Assembly (NCBI RefSeq): GCF_001519065.1
Contig: NZ_KQ954256.1
Span: forward strand, 261,432-325,431
From: Novosphingobium sp. FSW06-99
GTDB taxonomy: Bacteria > Pseudomonadota > Alphaproteobacteria > Sphingomonadales > Sphingomonadaceae
Direction of reading: 5' to 3'
DNA: 64,000 nucleotides
This document shows positions 45,323 to 54,458 of this stretch, piece after piece (within the stretch, counting starts at the first letter, position 1; each line of letters opens with the position of its first letter). Below the pieces are notes generated by a model that worked only from the letters and a program-made list of their open reading frames with translations, was not told where the DNA came from and did not search any database. The translations under genes and the position numbers were made by a program.

Positions 45323-45888
45323 GCCGTCCGCCGCGCGGACTGAGCGCTGACGAAGCGGCGCTCTGGCGCAAAGTCGCCGCGACCGTAACCCCGCTGCATC
45401 CACAGGCGCCCACCCCGGTGCCCGCTGCGCCGCCGGTCGCGGTACCCGAACCGCCGGCTCCGCCCAAACGCGTACGCGGCCGGGTTCCGGCGCCGCCCCC
45501 GCCGCCGCTGCCGCCGCCGGTCACCCGCCCACTGACCCGCGACGGGCTGGACGGCAGTTGGGACCGCAAGCTCGCCTCGGGCGCGATCGTGCCCGATGCG
45601 ACCATCGATCTGCACGGGATGAACCTGGACACCGCGCACGCGCGCCTGATCAGCGGCATTGGCCAGGGGCTGGCGATGGGATCGCGCGTGATCCTGCTGA
45701 TCGCGGGCAAGCCGCGCCCGCATGGCGACCATGACTTGCGCGGCGAACGACGCGGCGCGATCCGCGCAAAATTGCTCGACTGGCTGGCACACAGCCCGCA
45801 TGCCGGGCGGATCGCGGCGGTGCGTCCGGCCAGCCCGCGCCACGGTGGCGCGGGCGCGGTCTACATCGTACTACGCAAGGCTCGCTAG
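45319..45888 (+). CDS. Smr-domain protein
   Basis: 189 residues. A long Pro-rich N-terminal half (about 25–80, including PAPPPPPLPPPV) leads to a Smr domain with TIDLHGMNLDTAHARL, the family's DLHGx motif, and GGAGAVYIVLRKAR at the end. Smr domains are DNA- or RNA-nicking nucleases in MutS2 and related proteins; stand-alone Smr proteins have been linked to mRNA cleavage on collided ribosomes. It overlaps the convergent dapE 3' end by 18 bases. Confidence 0.9.
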   Translation: MSRPPRGLSADEAALWRKVAATVTPLHPQAPTPVPAAPPVAVPEPPAPPKRVRGRVPAPPPPPLPPPVTRPLTRDGLDGSWDRKLASGAIVPDATIDLHGMNLDTAHARLISGIGQGLAMGSRVILLIAGKPRPHGDHDLRGERRGAIRAKLLDWLAHSPHAGRIAAVRPASPRHGGAGAVYIVLRKAR

Positions 45889-47004
45889 CGCGATGCGGGC
45901 ATAGATCCGGCTCAGCACGACCAGATCCGCCATCGCCACGGCCTCGTCCTTCTTGTGCATCGTCGCGTTGGACAGGCCGAATTCGATCACCGGGCACAGC
46001 GCGCGCAGAAACCGGGCGTCCGACGTGCCGCCGGTGGTCGACAATTCGGGGGTGATCCCGGTCTCGGCAGCAACCGCATCGGCCACCAGCGTCGAAAACG
46101 CGCCCGGCATGGTCAGAAACGCCTCGCCCGAGATCACCGCGCGCACCGCCACGCGGTGGCGTTCGGCCATGGCAGTGACTTTGGCGACCAGATCCTGGCC
46201 CGTCTGCAAATCGTTGAAGCGGATCGACAGCCGCGCGCCCGCTTCGGCCGGAATCACATTGGTCGCCGGGTTGCCCACGGCCAGATCGGTGAGTTCAAGG
46301 TTCGACGGCTGGAACCAGTCGCTGCCATCGTCGATGTGCCAGGCATCCAATTCGCCCAGCAGCGCGACCAGCCGGGGGATCGGGTTGTCGGCCAGATGCG
46401 GGTAGGCCACATGCCCTTGCGCGCCTTGCGCGGTCAGCCACATGTTGACCGACCCGCGCCGTCCAATCTTGGCCATGTCGCCCAGCCGGTGCACCGAAGT
46501 CGGCTCTCCCACCAGGCACACGTCGGGCAATTGCCCGGTCTGGCGCAGATGCGCGATGATTTCGACCGTGCCGAACCGGGCCGGGCCTTCTTCATCGCCG
46601 GTGATCAGAAAGCTCAAGGTTCCGGCCTCGGCGGGGATCTGCGCAACGGCAGCGACCATCGCCGCAATGGCGCCCTTCATATCGACCGCACCACGTCCGT
46701 ACAGCAGATCACCGCGCCGTTCGGGGCTGAACGGCGCCGTGGTCCAGCCCTGCCCCGGCGGCACCACGTCGAGATGCCCGGCAAACGCGAAATGGCGGCT
46801 GCCGGCAGGCCCCGCACGCACCGCGACCAGATTTTCAACCGGGCCATCGGGCGCCTCCCCGGCGACGAACCGGTGCACTGCAAACCCCAGCGGTTCCAGC
46901 ATCGCCGCCAGTTCGGCAAACACAGTGCCGGTGGCGGGGGTCACGCTGTCGCAGGCAATCAGGCGTTCCGTCAAACAGACCGGGTCGGTCACGTCAAAAC
47001 TCAT
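45871..47004 (-). CDS. dapE: Succinyl-diaminopimelate desuccinylase
   Basis: 377 residues. M20 peptidase fold with metal ligands in FAGHLDVVPPG (His), GRGAVDMKGAIA (bridging Asp), ITGDEEGPA (catalytic Glu pair), the GEPTS segment and a late MHKKDE His. TGGTSDARF is the DapE-specific anion loop. It makes LL-diaminopimelate for lysine and peptidoglycan. It starts by ATGA overlap with the upstream GST gene. Confidence 0.95.
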   Translation of the reverse strand: MSFDVTDPVCLTERLIACDSVTPATGTVFAELAAMLEPLGFAVHRFVAGEAPDGPVENLVAVRAGPAGSRHFAFAGHLDVVPPGQGWTTAPFSPERRGDLLYGRGAVDMKGAIAAMVAAVAQIPAEAGTLSFLITGDEEGPARFGTVEIIAHLRQTGQLPDVCLVGEPTSVHRLGDMAKIGRRGSVNMWLTAQGAQGHVAYPHLADNPIPRLVALLGELDAWHIDDGSDWFQPSNLELTDLAVGNPATNVIPAEAGARLSIRFNDLQTGQDLVAKVTAMAERHRVAVRAVISGEAFLTMPGAFSTLVADAVAAETGITPELSTTGGTSDARFLRALCPVIEFGLSNATMHKKDEAVAMADLVVLSRIYARIALASLA

Positions 47005-47666
47005 GCAAGGGGGCTTTCATAGCTGTCGATGCGCCAGGTCTCGGCGGCGGCTTCGGCGCGCCAGGCGGCAATCCACGGGTGTTCGTCGATGATCGCGGCA
47101 TAGCTCTGCGCAAAGCCGGGCAACGCCACGCCATAGCTGATCAGCCGCAGCACGACCGGGGCAAAGGCAATATCGGCGGCGCCAAACGTGCCGAACAGAT
47201 AGGGCCCGCCTTCGCCAAACCGCGCCCGCGCCTCGGCCCACAGCGTCAGCACGCGGTCGATATCGGCGGTCACCGCCGCATCGATCGCCACGGGTTCACC
47301 CTTGCGTCCCAGATTGAACGGCAGCGCTGTGCGCAGCGCGGCAAACCCGCTGTGCATTTCGGCCACGATCGACCGCGCCAGCCCCGCCGCCGCTGTCTCG
47401 CGCGGCCAGAACCGGTCGCGCCCGACCCGATCGGCCAGATAGTCCAGAATGGCCAGGCTGTCCCACACCACCGCCTGCCCATCCCACAGAACCGGCACTT
47501 TGCCCGCCGAGGGTGCAAGCGCGGGCAGAGTGCGGCGCACGGCATCCCAGTCGGGTCCGAACAACGGCACCACTTCGACCTCGAACGGCAGTCCCGCCTG
47601 GCGGCAGGCCAGCCAGGCCCGCAACGACCAGCTTGAATACCTGCGATTGCCGATCACCAGTTTCAT
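47001..47666 (-). CDS. Glutathione S-transferase family protein
   Basis: 221 residues from MKLVIGNRRYSSWSLRAWLA. Thioredoxin-like N-terminal domain with the SSWSLR active-site segment (Ser expected to contact GSH), GKVPVLWDGQAVVWDSLAIL, then an all-helical C-terminal domain. It shares the NR-x-YSSWSLR opening and general layout with the GST at 58363–59046, so the two are paralogues. Possible glutathione conjugation or isomerase activity; substrate unknown. Coupled to dapE. Confidence 0.88.
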   Translation of the reverse strand: MKLVIGNRRYSSWSLRAWLACRQAGLPFEVEVVPLFGPDWDAVRRTLPALAPSAGKVPVLWDGQAVVWDSLAILDYLADRVGRDRFWPRETAAAGLARSIVAEMHSGFAALRTALPFNLGRKGEPVAIDAAVTADIDRVLTLWAEARARFGEGGPYLFGTFGAADIAFAPVVLRLISYGVALPGFAQSYAAIIDEHPWIAAWRAEAAAETWRIDSYESPLA

Positions 47667-47834
47667 CGTCACGACACGCTCCTGTTGTCGCGGGTGATAG
47701 AGGCTTTCCCGCTGCTGCGAAGCCAATATTTCAACCAAATATCTGCAAACTCCCTTCATGCGCAAACGCTACATGGTCCTTTGCCTGTCCGATTGACCGA
47801 CGGGTCCTTCATCCGGCGATCCGACAAACCCTTG

Positions 47835-49802
47835 ATGACAGATGTTCCCGCCACGGCAGACGACGATGTCGAAACAGTGGTCAGCGCCAGGCTGTTGCCG
47901 CTGGCGCAGTATCGCAACCTGTCGCGGCAGGTGCCCGTGCTCTATGTCCTGCTGGCAATCAACGCGACCGCCGTCGGCTGGGCCTATGCGCGGATTGCGC
48001 CGCCATCGCTGACAATCGGGGTACCGGTGGTCGGCATAATGCTGGCGCTGTGGCGCATCATACACTGGTCGACGCCGCAGACCACACCGGTGGAGATGCT
48101 GCAACAGGCGCGCACCAGCATCCGCCGCGCCGAATACTTCTCGGTCAGCGTGGGGCTGACATTCGTGGCCTGGGCCATCACGCTCGATCGCTATGGCGGG
48201 CCCTACGAACACGCCCATATCACGCTGTTCGTGGCGATCACGGTGATCGGATGCATATTCTGCCTGACCTATGCGCCGCGTGCCGCGCGTGCGGTCACGC
48301 TGTCAGTGCTGGGACTTTATCTGCCCTATTGCGTGCTGCGCGGGCCGTCAGAAGTGGTGGTGATGGCCGTTGACATCGCCATGGTCGGGCTGCTGGTGCT
48401 CAAGGTGCAATCGGACAGCTTTGCCGCGTTCGTGCTGCTGGAAAGCTCGCAATTCGAATTGCGCACCGAACGCAGCCAGGCCCAGCGGCTGGGCGCGGAA
48501 AACGCGCTGCTGGCGCACACCGACGCGCTGACCGGGCTGCCCAACCGGCGCCATTTCTTCAACCGGCTCGACATATTGCTGGCCAGCGCAGCGCCCGACA
48601 CCCGCTTTGCCGTCGGGGTGATCGACCTCGACCGGTTCAAGCCGGTCAACGACACGCTCGGGCACAACTTTGGCGATCGGCTGCTGGCGATCCTGGGCGA
48701 ACGGTTCGGCGCCATGGCCAACGATCGCGTCACCGTGGTCCGGCTGGGCGGCGACGAATTCGGGCTGATCATCACCGATGCGATCGAGCCTGCCGAAGCG
48801 ATCACCGCGCGGCTGGTCGAGCTTGTCCAGACCCCGTTCGATCTGGGCGAAGCACAAGTGCGCATCGGCTGCTCGTGCGGGCTGGCCGCCTATCCCGAAG
48901 CCGGCGACAACGCGCATGACTTGTTCGACCGCGCCGATTTCGCGCTGTACCATGCCAAAAATCAGCAGCGCGGCGGCATTGTGCGCTTTTCCGAAGCGCT
49001 CGAACACCTGATCCGGTCGGAACAGTCGCTCGAATCCGCGCTGCAGACCGCCGATCTGGCGCGCGAGCTGACACTGGCCTATCAACCGATCGTGGTGGCC
49101 CGCACCCTGCAATTGAGCGGGTTGGAAGCGCTTGCCCGCTGGGAATCGCCGAGCGTGGGCGCGGTGCCTGCCGAAATGCTGATCGCCACCGCCGAACGGC
49201 TGGGCATGGCGCGGCAGGTCACGCTGGCACTGTTCGATCGCGCACTGGCCGACCTGGCCCTGATCCCTGATCATCTGCGCCTGTCGTTCAACTTGTCCGC
49301 CGCCGATCTGATCGATCCCGAAACGATCAACGCGCTGGTTGCGCGTATTGCCGCGCTGCGCGGCAGCCAGCGCCGGATCATCCTTGAAATCACCGAAACC
49401 AGTCTGATCCCCGATTTTCAGGTTGCTCGCGCGGCGCTGGCGCGGCTGCGCAGCGAAGGCGCAGCGATCGCGGTTGACGATTTCGGCACCGGCTATTCCA
49501 GTCTGGCCCGGCTCAACGAACTGCCGATCGATCTGGTCAAGATCGATCGCAGCTTTGCCACGCGACTGACCGACCCGGCCGGGCGCCGGCTGATGGCGGC
49601 GGTGCGCAATCTGGCCAGCGCGCTCGAAGTCGAATGTGTGTTCGAAGGGATCGAGACCGAAGGCCAGTTGCTCGAAGCCACACTGGCCGGGTTCCACTAT
49701 GTCCAGGGCTATTATCTGGCGCGGCCCGACCGGCTCGACCGGGCGCTGCGGTTTGCCACCAGCGAGACCGACGACCGCCCCGACGCAGTCGGCGTCGGCT
49801 GA
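47835..49802 (+). CDS. GGDEF–EAL cyclic-di-GMP protein with membrane sensor domain
   Basis: 655 residues from MTDVPATADDDVETVVSARL. Five or so helices fill residues 40–205, followed by a linker and a GGDEF domain with intact GGDEF (about 305–309). The EAL domain has GLEALARW (EAL about 430–432), NLSAADL, ILEITET, VDDFGTGYSS and FEGIETEGQL, all catalytic positions kept. No RxxD inhibitory site is seen five residues before GGDEF. Both cyclase and phosphodiesterase activities look possible. The membrane part should receive an unknown signal. Confidence 0.93.
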   Translation: MTDVPATADDDVETVVSARLLPLAQYRNLSRQVPVLYVLLAINATAVGWAYARIAPPSLTIGVPVVGIMLALWRIIHWSTPQTTPVEMLQQARTSIRRAEYFSVSVGLTFVAWAITLDRYGGPYEHAHITLFVAITVIGCIFCLTYAPRAARAVTLSVLGLYLPYCVLRGPSEVVVMAVDIAMVGLLVLKVQSDSFAAFVLLESSQFELRTERSQAQRLGAENALLAHTDALTGLPNRRHFFNRLDILLASAAPDTRFAVGVIDLDRFKPVNDTLGHNFGDRLLAILGERFGAMANDRVTVVRLGGDEFGLIITDAIEPAEAITARLVELVQTPFDLGEAQVRIGCSCGLAAYPEAGDNAHDLFDRADFALYHAKNQQRGGIVRFSEALEHLIRSEQSLESALQTADLARELTLAYQPIVVARTLQLSGLEALARWESPSVGAVPAEMLIATAERLGMARQVTLALFDRALADLALIPDHLRLSFNLSAADLIDPETINALVARIAALRGSQRRIILEITETSLIPDFQVARAALARLRSEGAAIAVDDFGTGYSSLARLNELPIDLVKIDRSFATRLTDPAGRRLMAAVRNLASALEVECVFEGIETEGQLLEATLAGFHYVQGYYLARPDRLDRALRFATSETDDRPDAVGVG

Positions 49803-49836
49803 TCAGATGGGCTGATCAGATGGGCTGATCAGATTT
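49798..49836. repeat. 13-base tandem repeat, three copies, across two convergent stops
   Basis: GCTGATCAGATGG at 49798–49810 and 49811–49823, plus GCTGATCAGATTT at 49824–49836. Each unit holds palindromic TGATCA, which reads as TGA on both strands. The first unit supplies the stop of the GGDEF–EAL gene, the third that of engB. Confidence 0.9.
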
Positions 49837-50497
49837 CCGAATCTTCCAGGATCGCCGCGCGCAGGGCGGCAATGCCAAGGCGCTTTTCCGCCGAGGTGAT
49901 CATCACCCCCGGATAGGCGGCGATGTGCTTGCGCGCGACCACTTCGGTGGCGGCGTGGACCGCGGCCAGTTCGTCGGAACGGATCTTGTCGGCCTTGGTC
50001 AGCACGATGCGATAGCCGACGGCGGCTTCATCGAGCATCGTCATCATGTCGAGATCGACCGGCTTTACCCCGTGGCGCGCATCGATCAGCAACAGCGTGC
50101 GTTTGAGCACCACGCGCCCGCGCAGGAAATCGCGCACCAGCTTGCGCCAGGCCTCGGTCACTTTGGGTGGGGCCTTGGCAAAGCCATAGCCCGGCATGTC
50201 CACCAGCCGCAGCACGGTCGGTTCGCCCACTTCGAACCAGTTGAGTTCCTGCGTGCGCCCCGGCGTGACCGAGGCGCGCGCAATCGACTTGCGCCCGGTC
50301 ACCGCGTTGAGCAGCGAGCTCTTGCCCACATTGGACCGCCCGGCAAAGGCGATTTCCGGCTCGACCGGATCGGGCAGGAATTTCAGCGCAGGCGCCGATT
50401 TCAGGAATTCGACACGGCCCGAAAAGAGCGCGCGGGCGCGCTCTTCGAGTGCCATCAGGCGCAGCCCTTCTGCATCGGGGCCGGTGGGTGATACCAT
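49829..50497 (-). CDS. engB: Ribosome-biogenesis GTP-binding protein EngB/YsxC
   Basis: 222 residues from MVSPTGPDAEGLRLMALEER; a longer frame runs into yidC. GTPase motifs: G1 AFAGRSNVGKSSLLNAVTGR, G2 Thr in VTPGRTQ, G3 RLVDMPGYGFAK, G4 LTKADK and a late SAEK. It acts in 50S subunit maturation. It begins 3 bases after the yidC stop in the rpmH–rnpA–yidD–yidC–engB run. Confidence 0.96.
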   Translation of the reverse strand: MVSPTGPDAEGLRLMALEERARALFSGRVEFLKSAPALKFLPDPVEPEIAFAGRSNVGKSSLLNAVTGRKSIARASVTPGRTQELNWFEVGEPTVLRLVDMPGYGFAKAPPKVTEAWRKLVRDFLRGRVVLKRTLLLIDARHGVKPVDLDMMTMLDEAAVGYRIVLTKADKIRSDELAAVHAATEVVARKHIAAYPGVMITSAEKRLGIAALRAAILEDSEI

Positions 50498-50499
50498 GA

Positions 50500-52317
50500 T
50501 CAGGCTTTCTTGTTGTCGCGCTTGACCACCCGGTTGATGTCGGTCTGATCCTTGTCGGCCTGCGCCTTCAATTGCGGATGGCGGGCATAGAGATAGCGCT
50601 GCTGTGCAATCGTCAGCAGGTTCGACGTGGTCCAGTACAGCAACAGGCCCGATGCAAACGTCGACATGACGAACATCATCATCCACGGCATAAGCGCCAT
50701 GACCTGCTGTTGCGAGGGGTCCATCGCCGCCGGTTGCAGTTTGAACTGCAGCCACATCGTCGCACCGAGCAGGATCGCCAGCACGCCGATGCCGAAAAAG
50801 CCGGTAGGGGTGAACGGCAACAGGCCAAACAGGTTCAGCACGTGGCTGGGATCGGGCGCCGACAAGTCGTGAATCCACAGCACGAACGGCTGGTGCCGCA
50901 TTTCGATGGTCAACGTCAGCACTTTGTACAACGCAAAGAACACCGGGATCTGCAGGAACATCGGCAGACACCCGGCCAGCGGATTGACGCCTTCTTCCTT
51001 GTACAGCGCCATGACTTCCTGCTGCGCGCGCTGCTTGTCATCCTTGTAGCGTTCCTGGATTGCCTTCATCTTGGGCTGGATCGCGCGCATTGCCGCCATC
51101 GAGGCGAACTGGCGCTGCGCCACCGGAAACATCAGCCCGCGCACGATCAGCGTCAGCAGGATGATCGCCACGCCGAAATTCTTGACCGCGTGGAACAGTC
51201 CGTCGAGCAGCCAGAAGATCGGCTTTTCAAACCAGCGGAACCAGCCCCAGTCGATCGCCAGCGAGAAATTGGCGATGCCCTGCTTTTCATAGGCTTCGAG
51301 CACGCTGTTCTGCTTGGCCCCGGCAAAGATGCGCGAGCGCAGGGTGATCGTCTGATGCGGCGCGATCGTCACCGGCTGATAGACCAGATCGGCACGGAAC
51401 AGCCCGCCGCCCAGCGCGCGAAAGCTGCCCGCCGGATGCGCACCCGCATCGGGGACCAATGCCGACAGCCAATAGATGTCGGTAAACCCGATCCAGTTGG
51501 CCTGGCCCGCCGGGGTCACTTCGCCCGCGGTGGCGACATCCTTGTACTTGTTGGCAAAGCTGACTGCGCCGTCAAAGGCGCCGATCGGGCCCGAATGGAT
51601 CTGCCACGAATCGAGGCTGGCGGTGCGGTCGGTGCGGTTGATCAGCGCAAACGGCTGCACCGTCACCGGGCTGGCCCCGGCGTTGGTCACGCTCTGTTGG
51701 ACCGTCAGCATGTAATTGGCGTCGATGGCGTATTTGATTGCGAAAGTCTGCCCGGTGGCATTGGCCCAGGTCAGCGTGACCGGGGTGGCCGGCGTCAGCC
51801 GACGGCCATCGGCCTGCCACAGCGTGTTGGCCGCAGGCGTCGCGATACCGTTGGTGCCGACCCAGCCGGTTTGCGCAAAATGCTGCGCCGGGGTCCCGGC
51901 AGGCGAAAACAGGCGCACCGGCGCGCTGTTGGGCTCGGCCGTTTCGCGATAGTTGTTGAGCGTCAGATCATCGACCAGTGCGCCGTTCAGATTGATCGAA
52001 CCCTTCACGCCGGGCGCATCGATCGCCACGCGGGTCGGCGCGGCCAATGCGGACTTCAGCCCCTGCGTTTCGGCCAGCAGATCGGTCGGGTCCTGCAGCC
52101 CGCCTTCACGGGTCGGCTTGGCCGGCATCGCATCGGCGCCCACCGGCGCGGTATGGACCGTATGGATCACCCCGCCGGGGCCGGTGACCGGGGCACTGGC
52201 GGCGATCACCGGCTTTTGCCCGAGGTGGGGGTAGAAATAGCGAAGACCCAGATCCCAGCCGATCAGGATGATCCCCATCAGGACCACCGCCCAGATCATG
52301 TTGCGCTGATTTTCCAC
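50500..52317 (-). CDS. yidC: Membrane protein insertase YidC
   Basis: 605 residues with a GTG start. N-terminal helix (about 7–25), a large periplasmic beta domain (about 30–350), then the conserved 60-kDa insertase core with GLMFPVAQRQFASMAAMRAI, ALYKEEGVNPLAGCLPMFLQ and helices to about 575, and a Lys/Arg-rich tail ending NNKKA-like (RDNKKA). It inserts inner-membrane proteins alone or with Sec. 84 bases separate it from yidD. Confidence 0.97.
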   Translation of the reverse strand: MENQRNMIWAVVLMGIILIGWDLGLRYFYPHLGQKPVIAASAPVTGPGGVIHTVHTAPVGADAMPAKPTREGGLQDPTDLLAETQGLKSALAAPTRVAIDAPGVKGSINLNGALVDDLTLNNYRETAEPNSAPVRLFSPAGTPAQHFAQTGWVGTNGIATPAANTLWQADGRRLTPATPVTLTWANATGQTFAIKYAIDANYMLTVQQSVTNAGASPVTVQPFALINRTDRTASLDSWQIHSGPIGAFDGAVSFANKYKDVATAGEVTPAGQANWIGFTDIYWLSALVPDAGAHPAGSFRALGGGLFRADLVYQPVTIAPHQTITLRSRIFAGAKQNSVLEAYEKQGIANFSLAIDWGWFRWFEKPIFWLLDGLFHAVKNFGVAIILLTLIVRGLMFPVAQRQFASMAAMRAIQPKMKAIQERYKDDKQRAQQEVMALYKEEGVNPLAGCLPMFLQIPVFFALYKVLTLTIEMRHQPFVLWIHDLSAPDPSHVLNLFGLLPFTPTGFFGIGVLAILLGATMWLQFKLQPAAMDPSQQQVMALMPWMMMFVMSTFASGLLLYWTTSNLLTIAQQRYLYARHPQLKAQADKDQTDINRVVKRDNKKA

Positions 52318-52401
52318 TCTGCCTCACATTGTTTGGTCGGTACGGGGTTTGATCGGTTTGGGAACTGGTCGGGGGCCACCTGGCCACCCCACCCGATGCC
52401 G

Positions 52402-52614
52402 TCAGGGAACGGGATCGAACCCGCTGCCACCCCACGGGTGGCAGCGCAATAGCCGCTTCAACGTCAACCAGCCACCCCTAAACGCACCGTGGCGTTCCAG
52501 CGCCTCGATGGCATAGGCCGAACAGCTTGGGGCAAAGCGGCAGGTCGGCGCCATGACCGCCGAAGGGCCGATCTGCCAGGCCCGCACCAGCAGGATCAGC
52601 ACCCGCCGGATCAT
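52402..52614 (-). CDS. yidD: Membrane protein insertion efficiency factor YidD
   Basis: 70 residues. The YidD signature [20 protein letters not shown] and [16 protein letters not shown] is complete, with three conserved Cys. A small amphipathic inner-membrane-associated protein assisting YidC. Its start overlaps the rnpA stop by 4 bases. Confidence 0.95.
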   Translation of the reverse strand: MIRRVLILLVRAWQIGPSAVMAPTCRFAPSCSAYAIEALERHGAFRGGWLTLKRLLRCHPWGGSGFDPVP

Positions 52615-52988
52615 CGTTTGCCGCCCGGCCGTGGCTTGCGCGGCGGATCGCCCTTGCCGGCAGCGACCCGTGCCAGCGCGGCCTCAAGCTCGGCGCGCAA
52701 CAGCGCAAAATCGCGTTCGACCCCGCCTTCGCGACCGATCAGCACATGATCGGCGCCGCCAATCCCCTGCGTCGGCAGGATGTCGCGCAACAGCGCGCGA
52801 AACCGGCGCTTCATACGGTTGCGGCAGACCGCGTTGCCGATCTTGCGGGTGACCGTCACGCCAAAGCGCACCTGATCAACCGCCTGCACACCGGGGCGCA
52901 CCAAAAGCACAAATCCGGGCCTTGCGACCCGGACTGCATGGTTGGCCGCGACGAAATCCGCGCGTTTGCGGATGACGCCAAGGCGCAT
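52611..52988 (-). CDS. rnpA: Ribonuclease P protein component
   Basis: 125 residues from [20 protein letters not shown]. Contains [20 protein letters not shown], the RNR motif for RNase P RNA binding. It matures tRNA 5' ends together with the catalytic RNA. 44 bases downstream of rpmH; the two are usually co-transcribed. Confidence 0.95.
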   Translation of the reverse strand: MRLGVIRKRADFVAANHAVRVARPGFVLLVRPGVQAVDQVRFGVTVTRKIGNAVCRNRMKRRFRALLRDILPTQGIGGADHVLIGREGGVERDFALLRAELEAALARVAAGKGDPPRKPRPGGKR

Positions 52989-53032
52989 CGGGCTGCGCAG
53001 CGCGGGGGATTCATCCCCCAGCACCGGCTGGA

Positions 53033-53167
53033 TCAGGCCGACAGCTTCTTGCGGCCGCGCGCGCGGCGGGCGCGCAGGATGTTGCGGCCACCGACAGTCG
53101 CCGTGCGGGCGCGAAAGCCGTGACGACGGGCGCGGACAAGACGGCTGGGCTGAAAGGTGCGCTTCAT
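53033..53167 (-). CDS. rpmH: 50S ribosomal protein L34
   Basis: 44 residues, read directly from the minus strand: [20 protein letters not shown], then [20 protein letters not shown], then KLSA and TGA. This is the standard L34 sequence and length. It has AGCAGAACC just upstream and leads the rpmH–rnpA–yidD–yidC–engB run. Confidence 0.97.
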   Translation of the reverse strand: MKRTFQPSRLVRARRHGFRARTATVGGRNILRARRARGRKKLSA

Positions 53168-53570
53168 GGTTCTGCTCTTTTAGGTTCGAATGAAAGGCGC
53201 GGATCGGCATCGGCACGCAGGCGAATCTGCGCAAAGCTACCCCCCGTGCTCGGGAATCAGGCGGTGGCGGATACGCAAAGCATGGGGTTTCGTCAAGTTG
53301 CGAAGATCCGGGCAAACTTGCGGTGAACCGGGCACCATTCGCTTGCCCCAAACAGCCCGGTCAAAAAAGCCCGACCCAAAAAAAAGCCCGACCGTTGCCG
53401 GCCGGGCCTTGAAAGTTTGGGAGAGGATGCCTGAAAGGCAGGATCTATATGCAGTGCACCCGGAATTTGTGCAAGTGCGAAATGATACGGATAACTTGCA
53501 TTTTTTGCATGCGTCGCAATTTTTGCTGCGTCTCGTCCGGCAATCGCTTGCCATTACCCGATTCGGCGGC
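53168..53570. other. Intergenic region upstream of rpmH
   Basis: 403 bases. It contains the rpmH promoter region at the left and a minus-strand terminator at 53377–53410. The stretch 53420–53570 is AT-richer and I recognise no gene, RNA or operator in it. Confidence 0.6.
53377..53410 (-). terminator. Minus-strand intrinsic terminator
   Basis: Read on the minus strand, AAGGCCCGGCCG (53410–53399), loop CAA, then CGGTCGGGCTT (53394–53384), followed by a run of eight or more T. One bulge and one mismatch. It probably ends transcription from the methyltransferase gene at 53571–54356. Confidence 0.75.
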
Positions 53571-54356
53571 TCACGATGGTTTCACGAAGCGCAAGACAAA
53601 GCGGTCGGTGTGCCCGCGCACGCTTGCGTCGAACACCGGCACGGTGTGCGGATCATCATCGCGGTGCAGCACGGCGCTTTCTTCTTCGAGCACGAAGCCC
53701 GCACGCGCGAAATCGGCCTTGACCCGCGCGGGATCGATACGGTGGAATTTCTCGACCGTTTCGCGCGGATCTGCGCCCAGCGCGGCATGATCGACCACGA
53801 TCACGCGCCCGCCGGGACGCAGCGCGGCAAACCAGTTGCGCACCACCGCATCCACATCGCGGGTCGGGTAATGGTATTTGGCCGATGTCCAATAAAGATC
53901 ATGGTATTCGAGGTGTGCGAAAATCGCATCCAGGCTGTTCGGCGCCAGCGCCTGCGCATCGCCCGGTACGAACAACGGGCGCACATTGGCGTGATGCGCC
54001 AGCACTGGCGCCCAGGCGTCGGCATGGTAATTGGCGGCAATGCCGATGGCATAGACCACGCCCTTGGGCCCGACCGCATCGGCCAGCAACTCGCTGTAAT
54101 ACCCCGCGCCCGCACCCCAATCGGCCACCACGTCGCCGCGCCGCAGTTTCGCAAAGGCGAGCACCGCCGCGGGCTTGCGCCCCTCATCGAGCGCGCGGTT
54201 GTCGGCCTCGCGCGTGGAATCGGCCACGGCCGCCGCGATCTGCGCGGGCGAGACGGCGGGGTGATCGTCGCCGCTGCCTTTGGCGGCAGCCATGGCCGGG
54301 GTCAGCGCAATCAGCGCGACGGCCATCAGCGATCGGGTCAGGTGTAGGGATGACAT
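53571..54356 (-). CDS. Exported SAM-methyltransferase-like protein
   Basis: 261 residues from MSSLHLTRSLMAVALIALTP, a good signal peptide ending about AMAAA. The mature part has a Rossmann methyltransferase motif I VVADWGAGAGYYSELLAD, then a region near LFVPGDAQALAPNSLDAIF and RPGGRVIVVDHAALG. A periplasmic location is odd because SAM is cytoplasmic; related exported proteins are annotated as predicted methyltransferases without proven activity. Alternative start at 54413 would add 19 residues before the signal. Confidence 0.8.
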   Translation of the reverse strand: MSSLHLTRSLMAVALIALTPAMAAAKGSGDDHPAVSPAQIAAAVADSTREADNRALDEGRKPAAVLAFAKLRRGDVVADWGAGAGYYSELLADAVGPKGVVYAIGIAANYHADAWAPVLAHHANVRPLFVPGDAQALAPNSLDAIFAHLEYHDLYWTSAKYHYPTRDVDAVVRNWFAALRPGGRVIVVDHAALGADPRETVEKFHRIDPARVKADFARAGFVLEEESAVLHRDDDPHTVPVFDASVRGHTDRFVLRFVKPS

Positions 54357-54458
54357 GGCGGGGGGCCTCCTCTGCTGTGTGCGGCGTGATGGTGTCACGA
54401 CCGCGCCCAGCATCGGCAGGCTACCCCGCCTGCGTCAATTGCGATTCGGTGAACGACG

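Noticed and set aside
50572..52452. 626-codon plus-strand frame opposite yidC
   Set aside because: Antisense shadow; no start context, no domain, extreme Arg/His content.
52989..53351. N-terminal extension of rnpA over rpmH
   Set aside because: The extension covers L34 out of frame; RnpA homologues start at about MRLGVIRKR.
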